The notes under the pieces: model-generated
What the model was told of the DNA's origin: nothing
The model's input: only the letters and a program-made list of their open reading frames with translations
Database searches by the model: none
Shown here: in pieces, positions 9,108 to 17,649 of the stretch
How the letters are laid out: each line of letters begins with the position of its first letter
Numbering within the stretch: the first letter of the stretch is position 1
Translations under genes and position numbers: made by a program
From: Verrucomicrobiota bacterium
GTDB taxonomy: Bacteria > Verrucomicrobiota > Verrucomicrobiia > Limisphaerales > UBA9464
Length of the DNA: 64,000 nt
NCBI GenBank assembly: GCA_947454705.1
Contig: CANGKZ010000020.1
Location: 26,157 to 90,156 of the forward strand
Reading direction: 5' to 3'

Positions 9108-11306
9108 GTGTCGCGCGACTATCATCTTCACTCAGCCCCGGTCGCTGCCACGCTGCGGATCTCCTACGAACGGGAGCTCAATCCCCAGCAGCTGGCGGCG
9201 GTGACCGCAGGCCCCGGGCCGTGCCTCGTGCTCGCGGGTGCCGGAGCGGGAAAGACGCGCACGCTGACGTATCGGGTGGCCTGGCTGCTGGAACACGGCG
9301 TCCCGCCCGACCGCATCCTGCTCCTCACCTTCACCAACCGGTCGGCCCGCGAAATGATGCAGCGCGTGGGCGAACTCCTCGGCGGCGATCCTCCGGGGCT
9401 CTGGGGCGGCACCTTTCACAGCATCGGCAACCGCATCCTGCGCCGGCATGCCGACCGGCTCGGGCACCGGCCGGATTTCACCATCGCCGACCGCGAGGAC
9501 GCCCGCGACCTGCTCGGACACTGCATCACGGAGGCCGGGGTCGATGTGAAGGCCACCCGTTTTCCCAAGCCGGAGGTGCTGGGCGACCTGTTCTCCATGG
9601 CGGTCAACACGCGCCGGGATCTGACCTCGCTCCTGGCCTCGACGCATTCGAGTTTCGTGCCCCTGACCGAGGCAATTCTGGATGTCCAAAAACGGTACAT
9701 CGAACGCAAGCAGGCCAACGGGGTGATGGATTTCGACGATCTGCTCGTGCTCTGGCTGCGGCTGATGACCGAGCACGCGGATCTGCGCGAGATGTATCAG
9801 CGCCGGTTTCAGCATCTGCTGGTGGACGAGTACCAGGACACCAACGCGCTCCAGGGCGAGCTGCTCGATTCGCTCACCGCGCCGCCGCACAACCTCATGG
9901 CGGTGGGCGACGATGCGCAGAGCATCTACTCGTGGCGCGGCGCGCACTTTGCCAACATCCTGGATTTCCCCAAGCGCCACGGCGGCGCACGGGTGCACAA
10001 GATCGAGATCAACTACCGCAGCACGCCGGAGATTCTGGCGCTCGCCAACGCGGCGATCCGGCCCAACACGCGTCAGTATCCGAAGGAACTCCAGGCCGCG
10101 CGCCCCTCGGGACCGCGACCGGTGAAGATCCTTTGCGGCGACGCCTCGGAGCAGGCCGCCTTCGTCGCGCAGCGCGCCCTCGAACTGCGCGAGGAGGGCC
10201 GGCGGCTCGACGACATCTGCGTGCTGTACCGCTCGCATTTCCACGCGTTGGAACTCCAGCTCGAACTGACCCGGCGGAACATTCCGTTCTCCATCACCAG
10301 CGGGCTCCGCTTCTTCGAGCAGGCGCACATCAAGGACGTGGCCGCATACCTCAAGCTGGTGAGCAACGGGTCGGATGAACTCGCGTTCCGGCGTCTGGTG
10401 CGAATGCTGCCGGGCATTGGAGCCAAGGGGGCTGACAAACTCTGGTCCGTGTACGCGGAGCAACGCGCCACCCGGGCGCCCGACCTCCTCTCCGCCCCGG
10501 CCGCCGCACCGGTTTCCGATCTCGATGGAGCCCTGGAGCCGGCCCCCGCCGTAGCGGTGGACGTTCCGCAGGAGGTCGCGCGCTCGCTTGCCGCCATCAC
10601 GCCCAAGGTTCCGAAAAAAGCCGCAGCCGCGTGGGCGCAGTTCACCGCCACCGTTGCACAATGCGAGGAACCGGGCGTGCGGAAATCCCCGGGACGAATG
10701 ATCCGTCTGGTGGTGGAGGCGGACTACGAGGATTACGTAAACGCCACCTTCGACAATCCGAGCAATCGTCTCGACGACCTCGAACAACTCGCGGCCTACG
10801 CGAATCAATTCCAGGGCACTGCCGATTTCCTCGCGCAGCTCGCGCTGCAATCCGAGCTGGAAGCGGCGAGCGAACAAACCCGGAACGACGAGGAGGAAGA
10901 TCGACTCCGCCTCTCCACCGTGCACCAGGCCAAGGGACTCGAGTTCGGCGTCGTGTTCGTGATCATGCTTTGCGACGGGCTTTTTCCGAGTCAGCGCTCG
11001 GTGGACACCACGGAGGGCGAGGAGGAGGAACGCCGGTTGTTCTATGTCGCCCTCACCCGCGCGAAAGACGAGTTGTACCTGAGCCACCCCCTGCTGCGGT
11101 TCGCGCAGGGTTCGGGCAATGCGCTGCAACGGCCCTCCCGGTTCCTCTCCGATTTCCCGGCGGAATTGGTGGAGGAATGGAACCTCCGTCCAGCAGGCCC
11201 GGTGAGCCAGTACGCGGCGTATCCGCCGCCCTCCCGCAACACAGAGCCGGCGGATCCGGATCCCAGCATCGATCCCGATGCGGATCCGGACGACATGCCG
11301 TTCTGA
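9108..11306 (+). CDS. UvrD/PcrA/Rep-family superfamily 1A DNA helicase
   Basis: This is an ATP-dependent 3'-5' DNA helicase of about 732 residues. Motifs in order are Q-motif LNPQQLAAVTA, Walker A AGAGAGKTRT, LTFTNRSAREMMQRV, motif II VDEYQDTNALQ, motif III GDDAQSIYSWRGA, motif IV INYRSTPEI, motif V STVHQAKGLEFGVVF and motif VI ERRLFYVALTRAKDELYL. The GTG at 9108 is preceded by TTGGGGAAC and is preferred over a TTG nine bases upstream. The 2A/2B region carries a Pro/Ala-rich insertion around residues 465-510, and the tail is Asp/Pro-rich. Function in repair or replication restart is inferred from the family. Whether it is UvrD, PcrA or Rep cannot be decided here. Confidence 0.93.
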   Translation: MSRDYHLHSAPVAATLRISYERELNPQQLAAVTAGPGPCLVLAGAGAGKTRTLTYRVAWLLEHGVPPDRILLLTFTNRSAREMMQRVGELLGGDPPGLWGGTFHSIGNRILRRHADRLGHRPDFTIADREDARDLLGHCITEAGVDVKATRFPKPEVLGDLFSMAVNTRRDLTSLLASTHSSFVPLTEAILDVQKRYIERKQANGVMDFDDLLVLWLRLMTEHADLREMYQRRFQHLLVDEYQDTNALQGELLDSLTAPPHNLMAVGDDAQSIYSWRGAHFANILDFPKRHGGARVHKIEINYRSTPEILALANAAIRPNTRQYPKELQAARPSGPRPVKILCGDASEQAAFVAQRALELREEGRRLDDICVLYRSHFHALELQLELTRRNIPFSITSGLRFFEQAHIKDVAAYLKLVSNGSDELAFRRLVRMLPGIGAKGADKLWSVYAEQRATRAPDLLSAPAAAPVSDLDGALEPAPAVAVDVPQEVARSLAAITPKVPKKAAAAWAQFTATVAQCEEPGVRKSPGRMIRLVVEADYEDYVNATFDNPSNRLDDLEQLAAYANQFQGTADFLAQLALQSELEAASEQTRNDEEEDRLRLSTVHQAKGLEFGVVFVIMLCDGLFPSQRSVDTTEGEEEERRLFYVALTRAKDELYLSHPLLRFAQGSGNALQRPSRFLSDFPAELVEEWNLRPAGPVSQYAAYPPPSRNTEPADPDPSIDPDADPDDMPF

Positions 11307-11313
11307 CCGGTTG

Positions 11314-12414
11314 ATGCGCATGGACACTCCCAGTGATCCCGGAAGCACCGTCGGCAGCGGTCCCCTGGCCGGTCTGCTCGACCGCAGCGAACCGTTGCTT
11401 GCCCTGGCCCCCATGCAGGACGTCACCGACCTGCCCTTCTGGCGCCTGCTTTCCCAGTACGGAGGTCCCGACGTGTACTGGACCGAGTACTTCCGGGTGC
11501 ATTCCACGAGCACGCTGGAGCGGCCGATCCTGGAATGCCTCCACAAGAATCCGACCGGACGCCCCGCGATCGCGCAGCTCATCGGCAACGACATTCCATC
11601 GCTGGTCCGCGCCGCGCGCGAACTGCAGCATCATCCCGTGGCGGCGATCGACCTGAACCTCGGCTGCCCTGCTCCGGTGGTGTATCGCAAGTGCGCCGGG
11701 GGCGGATTGCTGCGGGAACCGAAACGCATCGACACCATCCTCGCCGCCCTCCGCGACGCCATCCAGAAGCCCGGCATCGCGTTCACGGTGAAGACACGTA
11801 TCGGATTTGATACACCCGCCGTGTTCGAGGAGTTGCTGGAGATCTTTGCGCGGAATCGTCCGGACCTGGTGACGGTGCATGGGCGCACGGTGTCCGAAAT
11901 GTACCGGACGGAGGTTCACTACGATTTCATCGGCAAGGCGGCGCGGAGCCTGCGAATGCCGGTGCTGGCGAACGGGAACGTGCATTCCGCCGAGCGGGCG
12001 GCGGACGTGCTGGAGTGGACCGGCGCGCGCGGGCTGATGATCGGTCGCGGCTGCGTTCGCAATCCGTGGATCTTCGATCAGATCCGCGACCACCTGTCCG
12101 GCCGGCCGATCCGCTATCCGCGCGGACGCGAGGTGCTGCAGTACGTCGAGGCCCTCTACGAAGCCACCACGCCCGCCGAATCCCGCGAGCGGCTGCAGGT
12201 GGAGAAGATGAAGAAGTACATGAACTTCGTCGGCGCGGGGATTCCCCCCTTTGGCGCGGCGTCCACCGGGCCGGGCGGATTCCTGTACCAAATTCGACGC
12301 GCCGAGACGCGCGAGGAATTCTTCCGCGTGTGTGCCGACTTCCTGGCGCACGACGAGCCGATGACGCTCATTCCACCCCCGGATGCGCCGAGGGTGGTTC
12401 ACGCCGCAGCCTAG
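11314..12414 (+). CDS. tRNA-dihydrouridine synthase family protein
   Basis: This is an FMN-dependent TIM-barrel enzyme that reduces uridine in tRNA D-loops. Signatures are LALAPMQDVTD at the start of the barrel, IDLNLGCPAPVV with the catalytic-site cysteine, CAGGGLL, VKTRIGFD, VTVHGRT, PVLANGNV and GLMIGRGCVRNPW. The length (366 residues from the ATG at 11314; a second ATG is at 11320) matches Dus proteins. It starts seven bases after the helicase stop, so the two are probably cotranscribed. Which D-loop position it modifies cannot be assigned. Confidence 0.92.
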   Translation: MRMDTPSDPGSTVGSGPLAGLLDRSEPLLALAPMQDVTDLPFWRLLSQYGGPDVYWTEYFRVHSTSTLERPILECLHKNPTGRPAIAQLIGNDIPSLVRAARELQHHPVAAIDLNLGCPAPVVYRKCAGGGLLREPKRIDTILAALRDAIQKPGIAFTVKTRIGFDTPAVFEELLEIFARNRPDLVTVHGRTVSEMYRTEVHYDFIGKAARSLRMPVLANGNVHSAERAADVLEWTGARGLMIGRGCVRNPWIFDQIRDHLSGRPIRYPRGREVLQYVEALYEATTPAESRERLQVEKMKKYMNFVGAGIPPFGAASTGPGGFLYQIRRAETREEFFRVCADFLAHDEPMTLIPPPDAPRVVHAAA

Positions 12415-12480
12415 AGCCCAAAGATTCCCCCCTCAGAATTCCCTTCCGCCGCGGCTCCGCCCGGCCTTCAATTCGCCCAC

Positions 12481-12960
12481 ATGGATCCGCTGCTGAAACT
12501 TCTTTCGTCCAACGCGTCCCTTTCTCCCTCGGAGATGGCGGCGATGCTCGGCATCACCGAGTCCGAAGTGCGCACCCGTCTGCAGGCGCTGGAATCGTCC
12601 CGCCAGATCATGGGGTACCGGGCGATCCTCAACGAGGAAGCCATCAAGCGCGACGTGGTCCGGGCGGTCATTGAAGTCCGCATCACTCCGGAACGCGGCG
12701 GCGGGTTCGACAAACTGGCCGAGCGCATTGCGAAGTATTCCGAAGTGCGGTCGTGCCACTTGATGTCGGGCGGGTTCGATTTGCTGGTCGAAGTGGAAGG
12801 CGCGAACCTCCGCGAAGTCGCCACGTTCGTTTCTGAAAAGCTGGCCACGCTCCAGGGCGTTCTCTCCACCGCCACGCACTTCGTGCTCCGGGCGTACAAG
12901 GAGCAGGGCGTTCTGATGCAACGTCAGGCCGAGGACGAGCGTCTCGCCGTGGCCCCCTGA
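12481..12960 (+). CDS. Lrp/AsnC-family transcriptional regulator
   Basis: This 159-residue protein has the standard Lrp/AsnC layout. An N-terminal winged helix-turn-helix covers about residues 5-55 (LSPSEMAAMLGITESEVRTRLQ as the HTH core), followed by IMGYRAILNEE and the alpha-beta ligand-binding (RAM) domain at about 65-145, containing LMSGGFDLLVEVEG. Such proteins bind DNA as octamers and often sense amino acids. There is no adjacent amino-acid or aminotransferase gene to suggest a target. It lies 66 bases after the dihydrouridine synthase gene. Confidence 0.88.
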   Translation: MDPLLKLLSSNASLSPSEMAAMLGITESEVRTRLQALESSRQIMGYRAILNEEAIKRDVVRAVIEVRITPERGGGFDKLAERIAKYSEVRSCHLMSGGFDLLVEVEGANLREVATFVSEKLATLQGVLSTATHFVLRAYKEQGVLMQRQAEDERLAVAP

Positions 12961-13071
12961 GCGCATCCCGACTTCGTCCGTTGACCAGTCTTCCTAGGGG
13001 TAAGCCGGAAGCAGAGGTGGCCGAGTGGCCAGTTGACGCCCCAGCCGTTCAGACCGAATCTTTCAATCGCA

Positions 13072-13590
13072 ATGCCAATACCGGGATGCCAGTTGAGCGT
13101 TTGGGTGGATGCCCCGTCGGGGATCATCCGCGTTGCCGGACGGGCCGCTGCGGAGGGCGCGCAGGACTTCAAACTGCTGGTCCAAAAGCTCCTTGAGCAG
13201 GGGGTCTCCAAGATCTGCCTCGATCTCAGCTCCTGCCTGTTGATGGACAGCACGTTTTCCGGGGTGCTGGCCAGCCTTGCAGGAAGCCCGGATTCTCCCG
13301 CTTCCCCGCGTCGTCATTTCGTCCTCGTCGGGGCCAACGCGCGGGTGCTCGACCTTCTGGACAACCTCGGGGTGCTTCCCCTGGTCACCGTGCTCACGGC
13401 GACCGACGCAGCGACGGATGTAGACCCTGGTGCGGTCACTCCGGTGCCGGTGGGTGGGCATTCCAAGGACACGATGGCCAAGTGCTGCCTGGATGCGCAT
13501 CGGCTGCTGATGTGCCTGAAGCCGGAAAACGCTGCGAAGTTCAAAACGGTCACCGAAGTGCTCGAGCAGCAGCTTCAGGCGGCGCATTGA
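13072..13590 (+). CDS. STAS-domain protein (anti-sigma factor antagonist-like)
   Basis: From the ATG at 13072 the protein has 172 residues. Residues about 5-105 form a STAS fold with the hallmark ICLDLSSCLLMDSTFSGVLASL, in which the serine of DST is the usual phospho-site in SpoIIAA-like anti-anti-sigma factors. A C-terminal extension of about 60 residues (HSKDTMAKCCLDAHRLLMCL) is not part of the classical domain. A TTG at 13033 would lengthen the N-terminus by 13 residues. No anti-sigma kinase, phosphatase or sigma factor lies nearby, so the partner is encoded elsewhere. Confidence 0.75.
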   Translation: MPIPGCQLSVWVDAPSGIIRVAGRAAAEGAQDFKLLVQKLLEQGVSKICLDLSSCLLMDSTFSGVLASLAGSPDSPASPRRHFVLVGANARVLDLLDNLGVLPLVTVLTATDAATDVDPGAVTPVPVGGHSKDTMAKCCLDAHRLLMCLKPENAAKFKTVTEVLEQQLQAAH

Positions 13591-13609
13591 GTTGAAATCG
13601 AATTTGAAT

Positions 13610-13652
13610 CGGGGCGAAGCCCCGCGGGTGGCGATCCCCACCTCACCGGTGG
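13610..13652. terminator. tandem hairpins between convergent genes
   Basis: CGGGGC-GAA-GCCCCG (13610-13624) is a perfect stem with a 3-base loop. It is followed by CCACC/GGTGG at about 13638-13652. They sit between the ends of the STAS gene and the convergent FkbM gene. There is no strong T run on either side, so termination is plausible rather than certain. Confidence 0.4.
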
Positions 13653-13668
13653 ACTGAACCCTCCGAGT

Positions 13669-14568
13669 TCATCCCAGTACCTTCCATCCGGAAGGCTTGC
13701 ACAACTCCAAGGCACGCTCGGGATTCTTCGTGGCCAGCCAGTTCGGGGGGAGCCAAGGCGGCATTTCCCGAGCTTCTTCCGGCCTGGCAAGCACCGGCCC
13801 CCAAAAGGTTCGGGTCATGAAAAAGAGGGTATAGCCGGCGGACTGAAGCATCGAGGCCGGCTCCGACGGGAAAGGGTGGTGATCCTCGAACAGGATGTCG
13901 CGAATGCAGCCGGACTTCAAAAGCGACTCGGCACCGGCAAAGACCTTCGCCTCGTGCCCTTCGACATCCACCTTCAGCAAATGCACCGGCCCGGGAATCT
14001 CCGCATCCATCCGCGCCGTGCGCACCATGAATCGGCCCTCCGCCCCTGCTCCCTGTGCCTCTCCATTGGGCTCCAAACTGGCAAGACCGTAGTTGCCTGA
14101 AAACGCAGGAGGCTCCGACATTTCCGCATCGCCCGAAGTCCGACTAAGAGCAAGCTGACGGATCTGAACCGAGCCGATCGGCACACCGGACTTCTGCCAG
14201 GAATTCAGGTTCCGTTGGAGGAAACCAAAAACCTTTGGATGGGGCTCGAAGGACGTCACACTGCCCCGGGGGCCTACGCGCCGTGCCATCAGTCCGGACA
14301 TGACCCCCACGTTGGCCCCGACGTCGACCGCCGTCTCGCCCGGCTGAAGCAGCCGCCAGGCAATTTCGCTGGCGATCAAATCATAGACCCCGAGATGCCA
14401 GAGGGCATGTCCGACCGTCTCCGCCGGATTGACGGTCATCGACAATCCCCAAGGGACAACGACGGACACCTCGGGCGGAACGACACCGCGTCGTGCGAGC
14501 CGACGGAAAATCTGCCCCGGCTGAAAGAAGTACTCCGGTTTGAGAAAGCGCTGGAGCGAATGAATCAT
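13669..14568 (-). CDS. FkbM-family SAM-dependent methyltransferase
   Basis: This is a 299-residue methyltransferase. The SAM-binding motif I is AVDVGANVGVMSGLMARRVG, followed by VTSFEPHPKVFGFLQRNL and the FkbM-type core VHLLKVDVEGHEAKVFAGAESLL with ILFEDHHP. FkbM-like enzymes O-methylate sugars or polyketides. At the edge of a polysaccharide locus, the natural inference is methylation of a glycan residue. No membrane segment or signal peptide is seen. The start at 14568 is an ATG. The gene diverges from the first glycosyltransferase across 139 bases. Confidence 0.85.
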   Translation of the reverse strand: MIHSLQRFLKPEYFFQPGQIFRRLARRGVVPPEVSVVVPWGLSMTVNPAETVGHALWHLGVYDLIASEIAWRLLQPGETAVDVGANVGVMSGLMARRVGPRGSVTSFEPHPKVFGFLQRNLNSWQKSGVPIGSVQIRQLALSRTSGDAEMSEPPAFSGNYGLASLEPNGEAQGAGAEGRFMVRTARMDAEIPGPVHLLKVDVEGHEAKVFAGAESLLKSGCIRDILFEDHHPFPSEPASMLQSAGYTLFFMTRTFWGPVLARPEEAREMPPWLPPNWLATKNPERALELCKPSGWKVLG

Positions 14569-14707
14569 GAATGGAACCGTTCAGGCTACAAAGCCTGCGA
14601 TTTCACTCTTGGAAACCGACTGTTACCTGTCAATCCCGAACCCAAATTTGAAACCTCATTCGCGGAACGTACGCCTTGGAGAGCGGACTGACCGAAGCTA
14701 GCCTCCT
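14569..14707. promoter_or_regulatory. divergent intergenic region between FkbM and GT4 genes
   Basis: The 139 bases between divergent starts must hold both promoters. A perfect small hairpin CAGGCT-ACAA-AGCCTG lies at 14582-14597. The 12-mer CGCCTTGGAGAG at 14672-14683 recurs at 17472-17483. No convincing -35/-10 pair was identified. Confidence 0.35.
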
Positions 14708-15877
14708 GTGCGACGCGTTTCTGTGAGCCCCAACCCACCACCAGCATCACCGGTTCCGATCGCATGGATCTCGTGCGTCGGGGAGCGTGGCGGAGCGGAA
14801 TCGTTGATGATCGAGTGCCTTCGTGAACTCGACCGCAGCGAGTTCACTCCTCATGTCATCCAGCTCCGCCCCGGCCCGCTGGAGAACAGCCTCAAGGCGA
14901 TCGACGTTCGTGTTCACGTCCTTGAAACCCACCGGATGCGGCAGGTGCATCGCATCGCCGGCGCCATCCTTGAGATCCGGCGCATTGTCCGTCAGGAGGG
15001 CATCGCACTGCTTCACAGCAACGGATTCCGGGCACATGTATACGGGGGGCTTGCGGGGATCGTTTCCGGTACACCCGAAGTTTGGACCACCCACACAGTG
15101 GAGGTTCCGTCGTGGTCCACGACCCTGATTTCAAAAATCCCCACTCGGAGGGTGCTTTCGAACTGCCCCCGGACGGATGAGGCGTTCCAGCGCCTCGGAT
15201 TCCGCACCACGATGATCTGGCCAGGCGTGAATGCGGCGCATCTCGAAATGCTGGCGCGGAGCCATTCTCGGCCGGAGCTGGAGCAGCGGTATGGAATTCC
15301 GGCCGGCCGGACCTGGTTGACGGTTGGGGCACGACTGCAGCGCTACAAGGGGCATCCGGAATTTCTGGAGGCGCTGGCGGCACTTCCCGCGGAGGCAAAC
15401 GTACACGGCGTCATCCTCGGCGGAACCCTCTTCAACCAGGAGTCGGGACTTCGAACCGAACTTGAGGCCCAGGCGGCGCGGCTGGGAATCCGAAACCGGG
15501 TGACCTTCACCGGTTACGTCCCCGACGCGGAGTTTGCCGCGTTTCTCGCCCTCAGCACGCTGGTGGTTCATCCGGCGCACGACGAGGATTTCGGGCTGAC
15601 AGTGGCGGAAGCGCAGGCTCTCGGCATTCCGGTGGTGGCGTTTGCCGCCGTTGGGCCTTCTGCAATCGTGGATCCGGGAATAACCGGCTGGCTCGTGCCG
15701 ATTGGTGACGTGCACGGATTGACTGCGGCACTTAACGGGGCGTTGATCCACCGCGACCGGCTGGCCGGGATCGGCGCAGCGTCGCGAATCCGATCCAGGT
15801 CCCTGTTCGGATCCTCGACCCACGCAGAAAAGACCGCCTCGGTTTACCGGGAGGTCCTCGCGGGGGCTTCGAGTTGA
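14708..15877 (+). CDS. glycosyltransferase family 4 protein
   Basis: This 389-residue protein has the two Rossmann-like halves of GT-B enzymes. The N-terminal acceptor half contains GERGGAESLMIECLREL and IALLHSNGFRAHVYGGLAG. The C-terminal donor half contains WLTVGARLQRYKGHPEFLEAL, VTFTGYVPDAEFAAFLA and the EX7E-type segment HDEDFGLTVAEAQALGIPVVA. GT4 enzymes move sugars from NDP donors onto lipid-linked glycans on the cytoplasmic face of the inner membrane. The start is GTG 14708; a second in-frame GTG lies 15 bases on. The next gene follows 32 bases later, so they probably form an operon. Sugar specificity is unknown. Confidence 0.9.
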   Translation: MRRVSVSPNPPPASPVPIAWISCVGERGGAESLMIECLRELDRSEFTPHVIQLRPGPLENSLKAIDVRVHVLETHRMRQVHRIAGAILEIRRIVRQEGIALLHSNGFRAHVYGGLAGIVSGTPEVWTTHTVEVPSWSTTLISKIPTRRVLSNCPRTDEAFQRLGFRTTMIWPGVNAAHLEMLARSHSRPELEQRYGIPAGRTWLTVGARLQRYKGHPEFLEALAALPAEANVHGVILGGTLFNQESGLRTELEAQAARLGIRNRVTFTGYVPDAEFAAFLALSTLVVHPAHDEDFGLTVAEAQALGIPVVAFAAVGPSAIVDPGITGWLVPIGDVHGLTAALNGALIHRDRLAGIGAASRIRSRSLFGSSTHAEKTASVYREVLAGASS

Positions 15878-15909
15878 ATCGATGGAACTGGAACTGAAAT
15901 AAACCGCGC

Positions 15910-17463
15910 ATGGCAGCCGTACCGAAACCAGCACCTGGTGGAAAGTCCGTGGGACGCTTCCGCGCGTTTCTTGAGCTGTTCAGCAACAATCCGCTCGGCC
16001 ATTTGCTGTTCGGGGTCGCAATCATCATTGGATTTTTCCACGGATGGCTGAAGAACGAGATTCGACACTGGTTCATCACCTTCGCTTTTGATGTTCCGCT
16101 GACGCTCGCCCTGATCGTCACCCTCGCCAAACTACCCCGCATGCAGCCATGGTTTCCCGATTGTCGGATCGGAAAATCGTTAAGCGCATTTGTAGGGATC
16201 AGCATTCTCTACCTCATTCTTCCGTTCGGAGTTCCGTTTTTGATCGGTCTGTCCGCACTTCGTGCCTGGATCTTTGCACCCATCATCTTTTTGCTGGGTT
16301 TCCATCTGACTCGCAGCATTCGTCAGATTGAGGCCTATTTCTGGCTTTTGATTCTCCTCGGGGCGATCACGGCGATCTACGGATTGTTTCAGACCCCGGA
16401 GGAAATCAAGCGACGCATGGAAACGGACCCGGAGTTCGCCCAGCGCTTTTTCAACACGTTCTACGGAAACGCCAAGGGTGAGGCAAAACTCCGCGTCTTC
16501 TCTACTTTCGTGAGCGCAGCCGCATTCGGCGGGGTCATGGCGTACACCATCATGTTCGCCGTCGCGCGTTTCTCCGTGGAGGGAAACACCTGGATCGAAC
16601 GGACCATCCTGATCGCCCTCGCGGTGCCCATGGCCTACGGAATCATTTTGAGCGGATCCCGGACGTCCCTGATGATGATGGCATCCGGGCTGATTTATAC
16701 CTCCTGGTACCGGCGCAATCTCCTGACCTATCTGGTGGCACCGGCAATGATCATTGCGGGATACGCCTTCGGTCAGGAGAAAACCGGGGGTGACTCCTTG
16801 GATCGATTCTTGACCATTCTCGATCCCTCCGTGATTTGGGGGCGTCTCTACATCGTCCTTTCCCCGAGCATCAACTCGCTCGTCAATTACCCGCTCGGAG
16901 GCGGGCTGGGGCGTTCCGGAAACGGAATTCCATTCGTGCTCGTGGGCATGTTCTCCAATTTTGATTTCCGGGCAATCGACGGCGAGGCGGGACGATTGGT
17001 CGTCGACATGGGCATCATCGGAATGATCGTCTACTGCTACCTCATTTTCTCCGGTTCTGCCGATGCAATCCGTAACATGTCAAAGCTGCGGGATACGCCG
17101 CTTTCCGTCATCGGTGTCCCTGCTGGCGCGATGTTTCTAATCGCAGTTTCGACCATCTTTACAGGATCCCCTTTCCTCGCGATCCCCTCCGGACCGCTGT
17201 TCTGGTTCTTCCTGGGAGCGCTTGAACGACTAACCCAGGAGTACGGTAAACTGGAGGCCGCGGCACCCGGTCAGGCGAAGTTTAGCGACATGTTCGTGTC
17301 GTTCATCCAACCGCCGCGACAAAGACTCCTTTTCACCCCGTCCTCTAATTCCGGCGCTCAGCCCGAGCGAATCGAAATCCCGTCGTTCGATAAAGACGCG
17401 TCTTCACGGTTTCCCCAGAGGAACACCAAGGCCAACGCGAAGAGGTTTCTTTACAGACGATAG
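15910..17463 (+). CDS. O-antigen ligase/polymerase-like polytopic membrane protein
   Basis: The 517-residue protein has about ten to twelve hydrophobic segments across residues 30-440 and a polar C-terminal tail of about 75 residues. The central segment with GIILSGSRTSLMMMASGL resembles the conserved part of the Wzy_C/O-antigen ligase family, where a large periplasmic loop follows. Here that loop may be residues 280-330. In this neighbourhood it is the best candidate for the polymerase of the exopolysaccharide. Ligase and polymerase cannot be separated by sequence alone. It follows the GT4 gene by 32 bases. Confidence 0.75.
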   Translation: MAAVPKPAPGGKSVGRFRAFLELFSNNPLGHLLFGVAIIIGFFHGWLKNEIRHWFITFAFDVPLTLALIVTLAKLPRMQPWFPDCRIGKSLSAFVGISILYLILPFGVPFLIGLSALRAWIFAPIIFLLGFHLTRSIRQIEAYFWLLILLGAITAIYGLFQTPEEIKRRMETDPEFAQRFFNTFYGNAKGEAKLRVFSTFVSAAAFGGVMAYTIMFAVARFSVEGNTWIERTILIALAVPMAYGIILSGSRTSLMMMASGLIYTSWYRRNLLTYLVAPAMIIAGYAFGQEKTGGDSLDRFLTILDPSVIWGRLYIVLSPSINSLVNYPLGGGLGRSGNGIPFVLVGMFSNFDFRAIDGEAGRLVVDMGIIGMIVYCYLIFSGSADAIRNMSKLRDTPLSVIGVPAGAMFLIAVSTIFTGSPFLAIPSGPLFWFFLGALERLTQEYGKLEAAAPGQAKFSDMFVSFIQPPRQRLLFTPSSNSGAQPERIEIPSFDKDASSRFPQRNTKANAKRFLYRR

Positions 17464-17649
17464 GCGGGTTCCGCCTTGGAGAGAGGCGGACCACGCAGAG
17501 GATGTTATTTCAATCGCGCAGAACGGAAATGAGCGGAATCGTTGGAACTCCGCAGCAGGCAGGGATTCCGAAGTCCTCCGAAACCGCCAACTTCTCCCTC
17601 ATCGGCACTGACCGGCGTTCAGCCCAAGCTCAAACCGCCGGTTCCCGGT
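17464..17649. other. convergent intergenic region with candidate terminator hairpin
   Basis: The 186 bases between the ends of the polymerase-like gene and the next, convergent glycosyltransferase gene contain a hairpin just after the plus-strand stop: GGTTCCGCC (17467-17475) with GGCGGACC (17485-17492), one bulged T. A weak T-rich patch follows about 18 bases later. I see no gene in the remainder. Confidence 0.4.

Noticed and set aside
13011..13100. Sequence resembling the 5' half and D-arm of a serine/leucine tRNA (GCAGAGGTGGCCGAGTGG)
   Set aside because: No matching 3' acceptor strand or T-arm consensus follows within 90 bases, and the STAS gene starts inside the stretch.
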